A stretch of 64,000 nucleotides of DNA from Hanstruepera flava. GTDB lineage: Bacteria; Bacteroidota; Bacteroidia; Flavobacteriales; Flavobacteriaceae. Below the pieces are notes generated by a model. It was not told the DNA's origin. It ran no database searches and saw nothing but the letters and a program-made list of their open reading frames with translations. The stretch's first letter is position 1; every line of letters begins with the position of its first letter. The stretch spans positions 417,501-481,500 of the forward strand of contig NZ_JALJCW010000001.1 of the NCBI RefSeq assembly GCF_023634025.1, given 5' to 3'. Positions 9,299 through 18,036 of this stretch are shown piece by piece. Both the position numbers and the translations under genes were made by a program.

Positions 9299-10195
9299 TT
9301 AAGCTGGATTTCTTTTTAGTTTTTTAGAGTTTTTTAGAATTCCATTTAGCATTACAACACTAATCACAATGGTAGCTCCAATATAAAAATTAAAACTCAT
9401 ATTCTCTTTTTCAGGAAAAATAATTATAGCTAATATGATTCCGTAAACCGGCTCTAAATTATAAGTTAGCACTACGGTATAAGGGTTAATATAGCGCATA
9501 ACATAAACCGAAGCAATAAAAGCATAAGCCGTACAAACAGACGCTAATATTAACAGATAAACAATATCGTAAACGTGCAACATAAAGAAATCAGTATTAA
9601 ATCCTGAATTGGAAAACAATAAGTACAAACTGATAAATGCCACTCCACTTATAAACTCGTAAAACGAGATAACTGTAGCCGTATGTTGCTCTAAAAATTT
9701 ACCGTTTAACACAGCAAAAAATGATGATAAAAAGGCTGAAATAATTCCTAAAACAATACCTAAAAGGTATTCCAACTCACTTTGGGTAATAATATATACT
9801 CCAATTATGACAATAATCCCAAAAATAATTTCATACCAAATAACCTTACGCTTATAAATCAATGGTTCAATTAGCGATGCAAAAAAGGCACCTGTTGAGA
9901 ACATGGCTAAAGCAATAGATACGTTAGACGCTTTTATTGAAGCAAAAAATGTAATCCAATGCAGCGCTATAATGATGCCCGCAAAACTCAACTTTAAAAT
10001 AGAACGAAAAGAAATTCTAATTTTTGCTTTAGAAAACACAACGTATAAAGCCATAAAAACCAAAGCAAAAAGCATACGATACCATACCAAAGGAATGGCA
10101 TCAATTGTTATTAACTGACCTAATATTGCTGTAAAACCAGCAATAAATACCAACACATGAAGATGCAGATAATTCTTAAGTTTAGCGTTTTGCAT
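9299..10195 (-). CDS. EamA family (drug/metabolite) transporter
   Basis: 298-residue inner-membrane protein with about ten transmembrane helices in two EamA repeats. The first repeat ends near FAGIIIALHWITFFASIKASNVSIA and the second holds VVLTYNLEPVYGIILA, both typical of the DMT superfamily. The substrate is unknown; relatives export amino acids or metabolites. The start overlaps the preceding LptF/G gene by 14 bases, so the two are probably translated from one mRNA with tgt. Confidence 0.85.
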   Translation of the reverse strand: MQNAKLKNYLHLHVLVFIAGFTAILGQLITIDAIPLVWYRMLFALVFMALYVVFSKAKIRISFRSILKLSFAGIIIALHWITFFASIKASNVSIALAMFSTGAFFASLIEPLIYKRKVIWYEIIFGIIVIIGVYIITQSELEYLLGIVLGIISAFLSSFFAVLNGKFLEQHTATVISFYEFISGVAFISLYLLFSNSGFNTDFFMLHVYDIVYLLILASVCTAYAFIASVYVMRYINPYTVVLTYNLEPVYGIILAIIIFPEKENMSFNFYIGATIVISVVMLNGILKNSKKLKRNPA

Positions 10196-11258
10196 TGTAA
10201 AGCAAGTAAACTGCTAAAATACCGAATAAAACATTAGGAAACCATACTGCAATTAAGGGGGGAAAATCAGATTGCGCAGCTAAAACTCCAAAAATTTTAT
10301 CGAAAAACACAAAAACCATGGCGATACAAATACCGAATGCCAAGTTAACACCCATTCCGCCACGTCTTTTTATAGATGAAACAGCAACAGCAATTACAGT
10401 AAGTATAAAGACAGAAACCGGTAAACTCCATTTTCTATATTGAACCAATTTATAACGGCTTATATTTGATGAGCCTCGCTTTTCCTCTTTCTCAATAAAC
10501 CTGTTTAACTCACCATATGGTAAGGTTTCAGCTATGTATTCTACAGGTGTTAAGTCTTCTAAATCAAATGGAAACACGGTATCCTTTCGTCTGGTATACT
10601 CCAATATATCACCATCTTCACCAATAGTTCTTTTAAGATATGAAAGAAGCTTATATGTTGAATCTTTTTCTACAAACCGAATGGAGTTAGCCTTGATTTT
10701 ATAAGTCATTTTGTTGTTTTCAAAATGCTCTAATGTAAAATTTTGCCCACTTTGTTGTTTAGCATCAAAACTACTGACATATATATAATCGTTATCGTTA
10801 ATCTGTCTATACACATTACGATTATCTACAGGACTCTTATTTGATTTTAAATATTTATAGTTAAAGTCATTAAAGCCTTTACTTGCATTTGGAGCCAAAT
10901 ACAGCCCTAAAGCTAATGCCAAAATTGAAACTATAAATGCACCAATTAAGTACGGTCTTAAAAACCTTGAAAATGAAACACCAGAACTTAAAAATGCAAT
11001 AACTTCAGTATTATTAGCCAATTTTGAAGTAAACCAGATAACCGATAAAAAAAGAAAAAGCGGGAACAGTAAGTGAGCAAAATAAATAGTGAAATCTAAA
11101 AAATATAGCATTACTTCACTAAATGGCACCTCATTCTCTAGAATTTTACCAATTTTTTCAGCTAAATGCACGGTTATACCTATTGGTATAAACAGCAAAA
11201 GCATTACAAAAAATGTAAATAAATACCGCTTTAATATGTACCAATCTAATATCTTCAT
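10182..11258 (-). CDS. LptF/LptG family LPS export permease (YjgP/YjgQ)
   Basis: 358 residues: three N-terminal transmembrane helices (about 10-125), a periplasmic beta-rich domain (about 130-270), and three C-terminal helices, the LptF/LptG architecture. The opening MKILDWYILKRYLFTFFVML is characteristic. With LptB it extracts LPS from the inner membrane and passes it to the Lpt bridge. I cannot decide between LptF and LptG from sequence alone. It lies five bases downstream of tgt and overlaps the EamA gene; the tgt-lptFG order is frequent in flavobacteria. Confidence 0.88.
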   Translation of the reverse strand: MKILDWYILKRYLFTFFVMLLLFIPIGITVHLAEKIGKILENEVPFSEVMLYFLDFTIYFAHLLFPLFLFLSVIWFTSKLANNTEVIAFLSSGVSFSRFLRPYLIGAFIVSILALALGLYLAPNASKGFNDFNYKYLKSNKSPVDNRNVYRQINDNDYIYVSSFDAKQQSGQNFTLEHFENNKMTYKIKANSIRFVEKDSTYKLLSYLKRTIGEDGDILEYTRRKDTVFPFDLEDLTPVEYIAETLPYGELNRFIEKEEKRGSSNISRYKLVQYRKWSLPVSVFILTVIAVAVSSIKRRGGMGVNLAFGICIAMVFVFFDKIFGVLAAQSDFPPLIAVWFPNVLFGILAVYLLYNAKR

Positions 11259-11263
11259 TGCTG

Positions 11264-12394
11264 TTACAAACGGTTATCCATTTGTCTAACCATTTTATCT
11301 TTCCAAGTCGAAAAATCTCCTGCTAATATATGTTTTCTGGCTTCACGAACCAACCACAAATAGAATCCTAAATTATGAATGGTTGCTATCTGTTTCCCTA
11401 ATAATTCATTTAATGTAAATAAATGTCGCACGTAGGCTTTAGTATATTCGGTATCTACAAAAGTAATGCCCATTTCATCCAAAGGTGAAAAGTCGTCTTT
11501 CCACTTTAAATTTTTAATATTAATCGTTCCGTGAGCTGTAAACAACATACCATTTCTTGCATTACGTGTGGGCATAACACAGTCAAACATATCAATGCCT
11601 AAAGCAATGTTTTCAAGAATATTAATGGGTGTTCCAACTCCCATTAAATATCGTGGTTTGTCTTCAGGAAGAATTGCAGTAACAACCTCTGTCATAGCAT
11701 ACATTTCTTCTGCAGGCTCACCTACCGATAAGCCACCAATTGCATTACCAACGGCACCTGCATTGGCTATATATTCTGCCGATTGTTGTCTTAGATCTTT
11801 ATATGTACTTCCTTGAACAATTGGAAAAAATGCTTGGTCATAATCATACTTTAAAGGTGTTTTCTCTAAATGGTTTATACACCTATCCAGCCAACGATGC
11901 GTCATATGCATTGAACGTTTGGCATAGTTATAATCGCATGGATAAGGTGTACACTCATCAAAGGCCATTATAATATCAGCTCCAATTGTACGCTGAATTT
12001 CCATAACATTTTCTGGAGTAAATGTGTGGTAACTCCCATCAATATGACTCTTGAATTTTACGCCTTCTTCTTTAATTTTTCTATTAGCTGATAACGAATA
12101 AACTTGATATCCGCCAGAATCGGTTAAAATATTGCGATCCCAATTCATAAATTTATGCAAGCCACCTGCCTGTTCTAATATATCAGTTTGAGGACGTAAA
12201 TATAGATGGTAGGTATTACCTAGTATAATATCAGGATTAATGTCTTGCTTTAATTCACGTTGGTGAACACCTTTAACTGTAGCAACCGTACCTACTGGCA
12301 TAAAAATAGGCGTCTCAATCGTTCCATGGTCAGTTGTTATAACACCAGCTCTTGCTTTAGTTTGCTTATCGGTACCTAATAAATTGAATTTCAT
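11264..12394 (-). CDS. tgt: tRNA-guanine transglycosylase (queuine tRNA-ribosyltransferase), zinc site lost
   Basis: Exchanges G34 of GUN-anticodon tRNAs for preQ1 on the way to queuosine. 376 residues. Catalytic features are intact: DSGGYQVYSL (general Asp), the GGLSVGEP segment and the nucleophile region FDCVMPTRNARNG. The C-terminal zinc site usually written CxCxxC...H is not present: where other bacteria have CDCYTCRN, this protein reads GITFVDTEYTKAYVRHLF (around residues 300-320), with no cysteines. Probably a lineage-wide trait of Bacteroidota rather than damage, since the flanking sequence is well conserved and the frame is open. Confidence 0.95.
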   Translation of the reverse strand: MKFNLLGTDKQTKARAGVITTDHGTIETPIFMPVGTVATVKGVHQRELKQDINPDIILGNTYHLYLRPQTDILEQAGGLHKFMNWDRNILTDSGGYQVYSLSANRKIKEEGVKFKSHIDGSYHTFTPENVMEIQRTIGADIIMAFDECTPYPCDYNYAKRSMHMTHRWLDRCINHLEKTPLKYDYDQAFFPIVQGSTYKDLRQQSAEYIANAGAVGNAIGGLSVGEPAEEMYAMTEVVTAILPEDKPRYLMGVGTPINILENIALGIDMFDCVMPTRNARNGMLFTAHGTINIKNLKWKDDFSPLDEMGITFVDTEYTKAYVRHLFTLNELLGKQIATIHNLGFYLWLVREARKHILAGDFSTWKDKMVRQMDNRL

Positions 12395-12415
12395 GACTTA
12401 TAATCTATCAAGGCG

Positions 12416-12423
12416 CAAAGATA
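12416..12423 (-). promoter_or_regulatory. -7 box of the tgt-lptFG-eamA operon
   Basis: TATCTTTG on the minus strand lies 21 bases before the tgt ATG. The nearest upstream TTG is 24 bases away (complement of CAA at 12448-12450), a little long for the consensus. A DnaA-box-like TTATTAACA is at 12467-12475. Confidence 0.5.
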
Positions 12424-12533
12424 ATTATCTGAATATTTTAAGCATTACAATTGTAATTAAATTAACTTATTAACAATAGCTATACCTTGTTAACAATACA
12501 AATTATTTTCTTTTATAAACTATCATAAAAACT

Positions 12534-12541
12534 TATTTTTG
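12534..12541 (+). promoter_or_regulatory. -7 box of the transketolase genes
   Basis: TATTTTTG lies 26 bases before the ATG at 12568. No good TTG at the -33 position is visible, only T-rich sequence. Confidence 0.45.
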
Positions 12542-12567
12542 ACCCTTGAAATTTTAACTACCTAAAC

Positions 12568-13413
12568 ATGCCAAGCACACAACAACTAGAAGATTTAACA
12601 ACACAGGTTCGTAGAGACATTTTACGAATGGTTCACAAGGTAAATTCAGGTCATCCTGGAGGCTCATTAGGCTGTGCCGAATTTTTTGTAACACTGTATC
12701 AAGACATCATGGAATACAGTACAGATTTTGATATGAACGGTATAGGTGAAGATTTATTTTTCCTATCCAACGGTCATATCTCACCTGTTTACTACAGCGT
12801 ACTTGCACGCTCTGGATTCTTTCCCGTAGATGAGCTTAATACGTTTCGTTTAATTAACTCACGTTTACAAGGACACCCAACTACCCATGAAGGATTACCT
12901 GGTGTACGTATTGCCTCTGGTTCTTTGGGTCAAGGTATGTCTGTTGCTATTGGTGCCGCTCAAGCTAAAAAATTGAATAAAGACTCACATTTAGTATATA
13001 GCTTACATGGAGACGGTGAATTGCAGGAAGGTCAAAATTGGGAAGCTATTATGTATGCTGCCGGTAACCAAGTAGATAATTTAATCGCTACGGTTGATTT
13101 AAATGGTCAGCAGATTGATGGTTCTACAGATACCGTTTTACCTATGGGCAGTTTAAGAGCTAAATTTGAAGCCTTTGGCTGGACGGTTGTAGACATTGAA
13201 AATGGTAATGACATTGAGTCTATTTTAAAGGGCATGGCGGAAGCTAAATCAAAAACAGGACAAGGTAAACCTGTTTGTGTGTTATTAAAAACGGTTATGG
13301 GTAATGGTGTAGACTTTATGATGCATACACATGCATGGCATGGTAAGGCTCCAAACGATGAGCAATTAGAAATTGGTTTATCTCAAAACCCAGAAACTTT
13401 AGGTGATTATTAA
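12568..13413 (+). CDS. Transketolase, N-terminal (thiamine diphosphate) subunit
   Basis: 281 residues corresponding to the first third of a full transketolase. It carries [26 protein letters not shown], and the ThDP/metal site [14 protein letters not shown] with a later DLNGQQIDG. Transketolase moves two-carbon units between sugar phosphates in the non-oxidative pentose phosphate pathway and works here as a two-protein enzyme with the next gene. Such split genes are common in many bacteria and archaea, so this is not a frameshift. The downstream partner begins 19 bases after its stop. Confidence 0.95.
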   Translation: MPSTQQLEDLTTQVRRDILRMVHKVNSGHPGGSLGCAEFFVTLYQDIMEYSTDFDMNGIGEDLFFLSNGHISPVYYSVLARSGFFPVDELNTFRLINSRLQGHPTTHEGLPGVRIASGSLGQGMSVAIGAAQAKKLNKDSHLVYSLHGDGELQEGQNWEAIMYAAGNQVDNLIATVDLNGQQIDGSTDTVLPMGSLRAKFEAFGWTVVDIENGNDIESILKGMAEAKSKTGQGKPVCVLLKTVMGNGVDFMMHTHAWHGKAPNDEQLEIGLSQNPETLGDY

Positions 13414-13432
13414 TCTGCAATCAACAACTAAA

Positions 13433-14386
13433 ATGAAAACATATACAAATACAGGAAGTAAAGATACACGCTCTGGTTTTGGAGCTGGATTAACCGAATT
13501 AGGACAAACTAATGAAAACGTTGTTGCATTGTGTGCCGATTTAATTGGCTCATTAAAAATGGACGATTTTAAAGCCAACCACCCTGAACGGTTTTATCAA
13601 GTAGGTATTGCCGAAGCTAACATGATAGGTATGGCAGCTGGCCTGACCGTAGGTGGTAAAATTCCTTTTACAGGAACTTTTGCCAACTTTTCTACGGGCC
13701 GTGTTTACGATCAAATTCGTCAAAGTGTTGCTTATTCTGGAAAGAATGTAAAAATTTGTGCTTCGCATGCCGGACTAACTTTAGGTGAAGATGGTGCCAC
13801 ACACCAAATACTTGAAGATATTGGCTTAATGAAAATGCTTCCTGGTATGGTGGTTATCAATCCATGTGATTATAACCAAACTAAAGCAGCTACAATTGCC
13901 ATTGCAGAACACAATGGTCCAGTGTATTTACGCTTTGGAAGACCAAAAGTTGCCAATTTCACACCAGAAAATCAAACATTTGAAATAGGTAAAGCTGTTC
14001 ATTTAACCGAAGGTAGCGATGTTACCATTGTAGCTACAGGTCACTTGGTTTGGGAAGCATTGGAAGCAGCTAAAACTTTAGATGAAAAAGGTATTTCTGC
14101 CGAAGTTATTAATATTCATACCATAAAACCACTTGACGACAAAGCCATTCTAGATTCTGTAGCCAAAACAGGTTGTATAGTTACGGCAGAAGAACATAAC
14201 TTTTTAGGTGGATTAGGTGAAAGCGTTGCAAGAGTATTAGCAACCAACAAACCAACTCCTCAAGAATTTGTGGCTACACAAGATACTTTTGGTGAATCAG
14301 GAACTCCAGCACAGCTTATGGACAAGTATGGGTTAAATAGTGCTGCCATTCAAGCAGCGGCTGAAAGAGTAATGCAAAGAAAATAA
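13433..14386 (+). CDS. Transketolase, C-terminal subunit
   Basis: 317 residues with the pyrimidine-binding domain ([33 protein letters not shown], the latter with the catalytic Glu of ThDP activation) and the C-terminal domain ([20 protein letters not shown]). A GTG at 13403 would give ten more residues and overlap the upstream gene; ATG at 13433 yields the conserved start [17 protein letters not shown] and is preferred. Forms an active transketolase with the preceding subunit. Confidence 0.95.
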   Translation: MKTYTNTGSKDTRSGFGAGLTELGQTNENVVALCADLIGSLKMDDFKANHPERFYQVGIAEANMIGMAAGLTVGGKIPFTGTFANFSTGRVYDQIRQSVAYSGKNVKICASHAGLTLGEDGATHQILEDIGLMKMLPGMVVINPCDYNQTKAATIAIAEHNGPVYLRFGRPKVANFTPENQTFEIGKAVHLTEGSDVTIVATGHLVWEALEAAKTLDEKGISAEVINIHTIKPLDDKAILDSVAKTGCIVTAEEHNFLGGLGESVARVLATNKPTPQEFVATQDTFGESGTPAQLMDKYGLNSAAIQAAAERVMQRK

Positions 14387-14436
14387 TTAGCCTTATATTT
14401 CGTTTTTAATACAAAATCAATTTAAAAACGAATATT

Positions 14437-15018
14437 ATGAAAGCTATTTATTTATGTCTCTTTACATTTTTTATGGCGATTGGCATACATGCCCAATCTG
14501 CAAATGGATTTGGTTTTAAAGGCGGCCTCAACTATAATTCCAATGGCAGTTATTATGAATCTGCTATAAGTGCTGCTGAAAATCCTGATGGTAACGTAGG
14601 TTACCACTTTGGCGTTTTTGCGAAATTTGGAGGTTTTCTTTTTGCCAAACCCGAGTTGGTCTATACGAGTACCAAAAGTGATTATTCTGATGGCACATTT
14701 AAAATGCAAAAAATTGATGCACCTCTATTGGCAGGTGTAAAGCTTTTAGAGTTTTTAAATGTTTTTGCAGGACCTTCATTTCAATATATCATTGATTCGG
14801 ATTTTGATAACAATGATATTCGTGATATTGAAAATGATATTACTGTAGGCTTAAATATTGGTGTTGGTTTTAGCTTGAAAAAAATTGGTATTGATTTACG
14901 TTATGAGCGTGGATTTAGCAATAATGAAGCTACAATAATTAATGACAACAACCTCAATATTGGAAGACTTGATACCAGACCAGAACAATTTATCTTAAGC
15001 TTATCCTTAATATTATAA
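14437..15018 (+). CDS. Outer-membrane beta-barrel protein (porin family)
   Basis: 193 residues with a signal peptide (MKAIYLCLFTFFMAIGIHAQ) and alternating hydrophobic beta strands: GFGFKGGLNYN, YHFGVFAKFGGFLFAKPELVYT, DAPLLAGVKLLEFLNVFAGPSFQY, GLNIGVGFSLKKIGIDLRYERGF. It ends in a hydrophobic strand (QFILSLSLIL), as expected for barrel assembly. Matches the small OmpW/PorT-like barrel families frequent in Bacteroidota. No specific function can be assigned. It may have its own promoter near 14392 (TATATTTC) and is closed by the terminator at 15021. Confidence 0.8.
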   Translation: MKAIYLCLFTFFMAIGIHAQSANGFGFKGGLNYNSNGSYYESAISAAENPDGNVGYHFGVFAKFGGFLFAKPELVYTSTKSDYSDGTFKMQKIDAPLLAGVKLLEFLNVFAGPSFQYIIDSDFDNNDIRDIENDITVGLNIGVGFSLKKIGIDLRYERGFSNNEATIINDNNLNIGRLDTRPEQFILSLSLIL

Positions 15019-15020
15019 AA

Positions 15021-15050
15021 CAAAAAAGCCGCTTTAAAGCGGCTTTTTTG
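15021..15050. terminator. Bidirectional terminator
   Basis: A perfect 30-bp palindrome, with AAAAAAGCCGCTTT and its complement on the two sides, lies between two convergent genes. It supplies an A tract on one side and a T tract on the other, so it can stop both the barrel gene and the FKBP gene. Confidence 0.9.
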
Positions 15051-15066
15051 TTTTTGTTAATATGTC

Positions 15067-16092
15067 TTATTCTGGAATTGTGTTAACATCTAAAAAATCT
15101 GGTGTTCCATCGTCTGTTCTATCCAGCATTACAAACGTTTCAATTGTAATAATTCCGTTTTCTTCAGTTCTACTCATTTCATATTCGTTTTCAGCTAAAA
15201 CAGGTTCTGTTTCTCCCATGTTGGTATCCACGACATAAGTGTTATACCCTAATTCATCAGCTGTAAAATAGCCATCTCCATCATCTTCATTATCGATAAA
15301 ATTTGGACCGAAGTCTCCATCAGTATCATCATCAAAAAGGTCACCATTCATATTTAAATCTTCTAAATACGAATATACATTGTCACCATCATGATCTAAA
15401 AGTGTACGCTCGTATAGGTCAAATTTAAAAATCAAAGGTGTATAACTCGGCACTCCAATCAATGGTTGTTGAAAATACCCTAAACCAGAAGGAATAAAAA
15501 CTGCGCCAATTCCGTGTCCATGATATGTGACAGTACCATCTCCATTATCTGTAAAACTTGTACTGGTTTTAAATTCAATAACACCTTGTTGAAAACCTGG
15601 CACCACACCTGCAGAAGACCCAACGGTAATTAAATTAAATGAAGCCGGATTCACTGCGCTATCAAACACGTGTCCTGTTGTTGTACTTCCTTCATATATT
15701 AGTTTAGCCTCATCGCAAAAATGAATTTCATTACCACTTCCTTGACGAACATTTAGATAATACAACTTATAATCAATACCAGAATCTTCAACAATTTTGT
15801 ACTGTAATTGCGGACTATCCATTAGAGAAATCTTATCACTATTAGCACCAGCTATAGTATCAAAAACTATCTCAAAAGTATCATTATCTGGATTATCAGG
15901 ATTTGAGAAATCAAAATCTTCGTAGTTAAAAAAATGTGTACTCAAGAATTCTTCTATTTCAGCTAAATCCTCTTCGTAAACTTCACCTTTATCTCTAGGA
16001 GGTACAGTATTAGGACTGTCGTCATCATTATTACATGAAGATAACACCATAAAAAGTCCAATGAATAACAGTACTAATTTTCTTAATTTCAT
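15067..16092 (-). CDS. FKBP-type peptidyl-prolyl isomerase lipoprotein with Asp-rich tail
   Basis: 341 residues. A lipobox at SSCNNDDD with Asp residues just after Cys fits the Bacteroidota surface lipoprotein export signal. A central FKBP-like region (about 110-215) contains EAKLIYEGSTTTGHVFDSAV, GVVPGFQQGVIEF and YHGHGIGAVFIPSGLGY. The C-terminal 100 residues are rich in Asp/Asn repeats (DHDGDNVYSYLEDLNMNGD, DDDTDGDFGPNFIDNEDDGD), resembling thrombospondin type 3 calcium-binding repeats. Probably an outer-membrane-attached foldase; substrate unknown. Confidence 0.82.
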   Translation of the reverse strand: MKLRKLVLLFIGLFMVLSSCNNDDDSPNTVPPRDKGEVYEEDLAEIEEFLSTHFFNYEDFDFSNPDNPDNDTFEIVFDTIAGANSDKISLMDSPQLQYKIVEDSGIDYKLYYLNVRQGSGNEIHFCDEAKLIYEGSTTTGHVFDSAVNPASFNLITVGSSAGVVPGFQQGVIEFKTSTSFTDNGDGTVTYHGHGIGAVFIPSGLGYFQQPLIGVPSYTPLIFKFDLYERTLLDHDGDNVYSYLEDLNMNGDLFDDDTDGDFGPNFIDNEDDGDGYFTADELGYNTYVVDTNMGETEPVLAENEYEMSRTEENGIITIETFVMLDRTDDGTPDFLDVNTIPE

Positions 16093-16173
16093 TATTGCTT
16101 ATTTTTGTGGAGCAAGATACAATTTTTAAATAATTTTGCACAACAACATTAACGTAGTTTTTAGACGAATTGT

Positions 16174-16554
16174 ATGCGAATAGACAAGTATTTATGGTGC
16201 GTTAGATATTTTAAAACCAGAAGCATAGCAACAGCTGCTTGCAAAAAAGGGCATGTACGTGTTAATAGCGATACAGCAAAGCCAAGTCGAGAAGTTTATC
16301 CTACAGATAAAATTGAGGTGCGCAAAGATCAAATTAATTATAACTTAACCGTTAATGATATTCCTCCAAATCGTGTAGGTGCCAAATTAGTTGATATTTA
16401 TAGAACAGACACCACACCCAAAGAAGCTTTTGCTGCTACTGAATTGTTAAAGTATTCTAAAGATTACTACCGAAAAAAAGGAACTGGTAGACCAACAAAA
16501 AAAGATAGGCGTGATATAGATGATTTTTATGATGAAAATGATTCAGCCAATTAG
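16174..16554 (+). CDS. S4-domain RNA-binding protein (Hsp15-like)
   Basis: 126 residues. The N-terminal S4 domain begins at residue 1 (MRIDKYLWCVRYFKTRSIAT) and includes GHVRVNSDTAKPSREV, as in Hsp15/HslR, which binds stalled 50S subunits carrying nascent chains. The C-terminus is basic (YYRKKGTGRPTKKDRRDID), typical of flavobacterial members. A TAATTTTG -7 box at 16131-16138 with TTTG 23 bases upstream may be its promoter, divergent from the FKBP gene. Confidence 0.85.
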   Translation: MRIDKYLWCVRYFKTRSIATAACKKGHVRVNSDTAKPSREVYPTDKIEVRKDQINYNLTVNDIPPNRVGAKLVDIYRTDTTPKEAFAATELLKYSKDYYRKKGTGRPTKKDRRDIDDFYDENDSAN

Positions 16555-16577
16555 ATGCCTTTTTAAAATATCTATTC

Positions 16578-16585
16578 TATCTTTG
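16578..16585 (+). promoter_or_regulatory. -7 box of the phosphoribosyltransferase gene
   Basis: TATCTTTG, 16 bases before the ATG at 16602, fits TAnnTTTG. There is no clear TTG at -33. Confidence 0.45.
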
Positions 16586-16601
16586 AAAAAAATGACTTTT
16601 T

Positions 16602-17108
16602 ATGAATTCTGAAATTAATAACATGATACTTGATCATGATACTGTTATTCACAAAATAAGACGAATAGCATATCAAATTTATGAAAGTAATGTTGATGAA
16701 AAAGAAGTGATTTTAGCCGGAATTGACAGCAATGGTTATGTTTTGGCTAAAAAGTTAAAGTCTATTTTAAAAAAAATATCGCCTATCGAGCCTGTTTTAT
16801 GTCGTGTTGAAATCGACAAAAAAGCGCCTAGAAATGCCATAAAAACATCGCTAAAACCTGAAGAATACAAAGACAAATCTGTAGTTTTAATTGATGATGT
16901 TTTAAATTCTGGAACTACTTTGGTTTATGGTGTGAAGCACTTTTTGGATGTTCCTTTAAAACAATTTAAAACTGCTGTTTTAGTTAACAGAAATCATAAA
17001 AAGTATCCCGTTAAAGCCGATTTTAAAGGTATATCTCTTTCCACTTCTTTACATGAGCATGTAGATGTAATTCTTGACAAAAAACCTTATGAAGTGTTTT
17101 TAAAATAA
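16602..17108 (+). CDS. Phosphoribosyltransferase, PyrR-like
   Basis: 168 residues of the type I PRTase fold, with the PRPP-binding loop VVLIDDVLNSGTTLVYG (about residues 93-109) and an upstream AGIDSNGYVLAKKL segment. Closest in layout to PyrR/Hpt-like enzymes, which either make UMP from uracil and PRPP or regulate pyrimidine genes. No pyrimidine genes are nearby, so the substrate is open. A second ATG eight codons in (16623) is an alternative start. The end overlaps aroK by nine bases, convergent. Confidence 0.82.
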   Translation: MNSEINNMILDHDTVIHKIRRIAYQIYESNVDEKEVILAGIDSNGYVLAKKLKSILKKISPIEPVLCRVEIDKKAPRNAIKTSLKPEEYKDKSVVLIDDVLNSGTTLVYGVKHFLDVPLKQFKTAVLVNRNHKKYPVKADFKGISLSTSLHEHVDVILDKKPYEVFLK

Positions 17109-17618
17109 TTCCAAAAGAATTGTTTTTACAATGGTATCAACATCAGAATTGGCATTTAATACAATGTCTGCTTGATTATAATGGGAAAGTCTTTCAAACA
17201 AATGCTTGCCAACAAATTCTGCCATATCATCTAAATTAGAAATATGAGCCACCAAAGGCCTGTTTGCTTTATCGTGAAACAATCTTTTAGTTAATTCAGC
17301 TATTCCAACACTCAAATAGATACTGGTAACATTATTGTTTTTGGTAATTAGATTTATGTTATTGCCATAGCAAGGCGTACCACCTCCTAATGCTATTACA
17401 GATTTATTTGAATTTATAAGGACTTCACTTAAACACTGATTTTCTACTTTTCTAAAAAATATTTCACCTTTAGTATTAAAAATATCTGTGACAGATAAAC
17501 TTTCTTTTTCTTCAATTACCTCATCTAAATCAATGAACTGCCAATCTAAAATTTGAGCTAATTTTTGACCAATAATAGACTTTCCAGAAGCCATATAGCC
17601 CATTAAAATAATATTCAT
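17100..17618 (-). CDS. aroK: Shikimate kinase
   Basis: 172 residues, normal for AroK. Phosphorylates shikimate at O3 in the chorismate pathway. Walker A is GYMASGKSIIGQ near the N-terminus; the shikimate-binding Asp/Arg region is FIDLDEVIEEKES and FFRKVE, then ALGGGTPCY and the lid with NRPLVA. aroE for the preceding step lies elsewhere in this window at 44.3 kb. Confidence 0.95.
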   Translation of the reverse strand: MNIILMGYMASGKSIIGQKLAQILDWQFIDLDEVIEEKESLSVTDIFNTKGEIFFRKVENQCLSEVLINSNKSVIALGGGTPCYGNNINLITKNNNVTSIYLSVGIAELTKRLFHDKANRPLVAHISNLDDMAEFVGKHLFERLSHYNQADIVLNANSDVDTIVKTILLELF

Positions 17619-17747
17619 TTTTCTGTTGTTATTTGATAATTAAAAAGATACTTCCTCACCAAACAAAAAAACAAAAAAATCTCTAAAAAAAGTATTGTTT
17701 TATTAATTAAACATTATATATTTGCACCCTCGTTACAGAGAAACAAT

Positions 17748-17820
17748 GACCGGGTAGCTCAGTTGGTAGAGCATCTCCCTTTTAAGGAGAGGGTCCTGGG
17801 TTCGAGCCCCAGCCCGGTCA
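17748..17820 (+). tRNA. tRNA-Lys (anticodon TTT)
   Basis: Full cloverleaf: acceptor GACCGGG with CCCGGTC, D arm GCTC...GAGC, anticodon stem TCTCC/GGAGA around loop CTTTTAA giving anticodon TTT, T arm CTGGG/CCCAG with loop TTCGAGC, discriminator A at 17820. The CCA is not encoded, so the CCA-adding enzyme at 61.6 kb is needed. Confidence 0.97.
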
Positions 17821-17821
17821 C

Positions 17822-17852
17822 AAAAAAGTTAAGCATTTGCTTAACTTTTTTT
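17822..17852 (+). terminator. Terminator after tRNA-Lys
   Basis: AAAAAAGTTAAGC pairs with GCTTAACTTTTTT around a short ATTT loop and is followed by more T-rich sequence. It separates the two tRNA transcripts. Confidence 0.85.
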
Positions 17853-17874
17853 ATTTTTACTCTTTTCTAATAAT

Positions 17875-17960
17875 GCGCACGTGGCGGAATTGGTAGACGC
17901 GTTAGGTTGAGGGCCTAATGACCGCTTTTGGTCGTGGAAGTTCGAGTCTTCTCGTGCGCA
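17875..17960 (+). tRNA. tRNA-Leu (anticodon GAG)
   Basis: 86-base class II tRNA: acceptor GCGCACG with CGTGCGC, D arm with GGTAGACGC, anticodon stem TTAGG/CCTAA around TTGAGGG giving anticodon GAG, a long variable arm (GACCGC...GGTC), the T-loop TTCGAGT and discriminator A. CCA is not encoded. Confidence 0.96.
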
Positions 17961-17982
17961 CTTCATAATTTTCTGCTAAATC

Positions 17983-18015
17983 TTTGTTTGATTACAATAA
18001 ATTAATTTATTTTTG
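17983..18015 (+). promoter_or_regulatory. Promoter of the CarH-like regulator gene
   Basis: TTTG at 17983-17986 and again at 17987-17990, with gaps of 21 and 17 bases to the -7 box TATTTTTG at 18008-18015, fit the consensus. The -7 box runs into TTTGTTTAAT, similar to the crtI operator candidate, so autoregulation by the regulator is plausible (inference). Confidence 0.65.
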
Positions 18016-18036
18016 TTTAATAATTTATTGAAATAA

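Noticed and set aside
12568-14386. Frameshifted single transketolase gene
   Set aside because: The two parts are separate complete genes with proper start and stop, as in many other bacteria.
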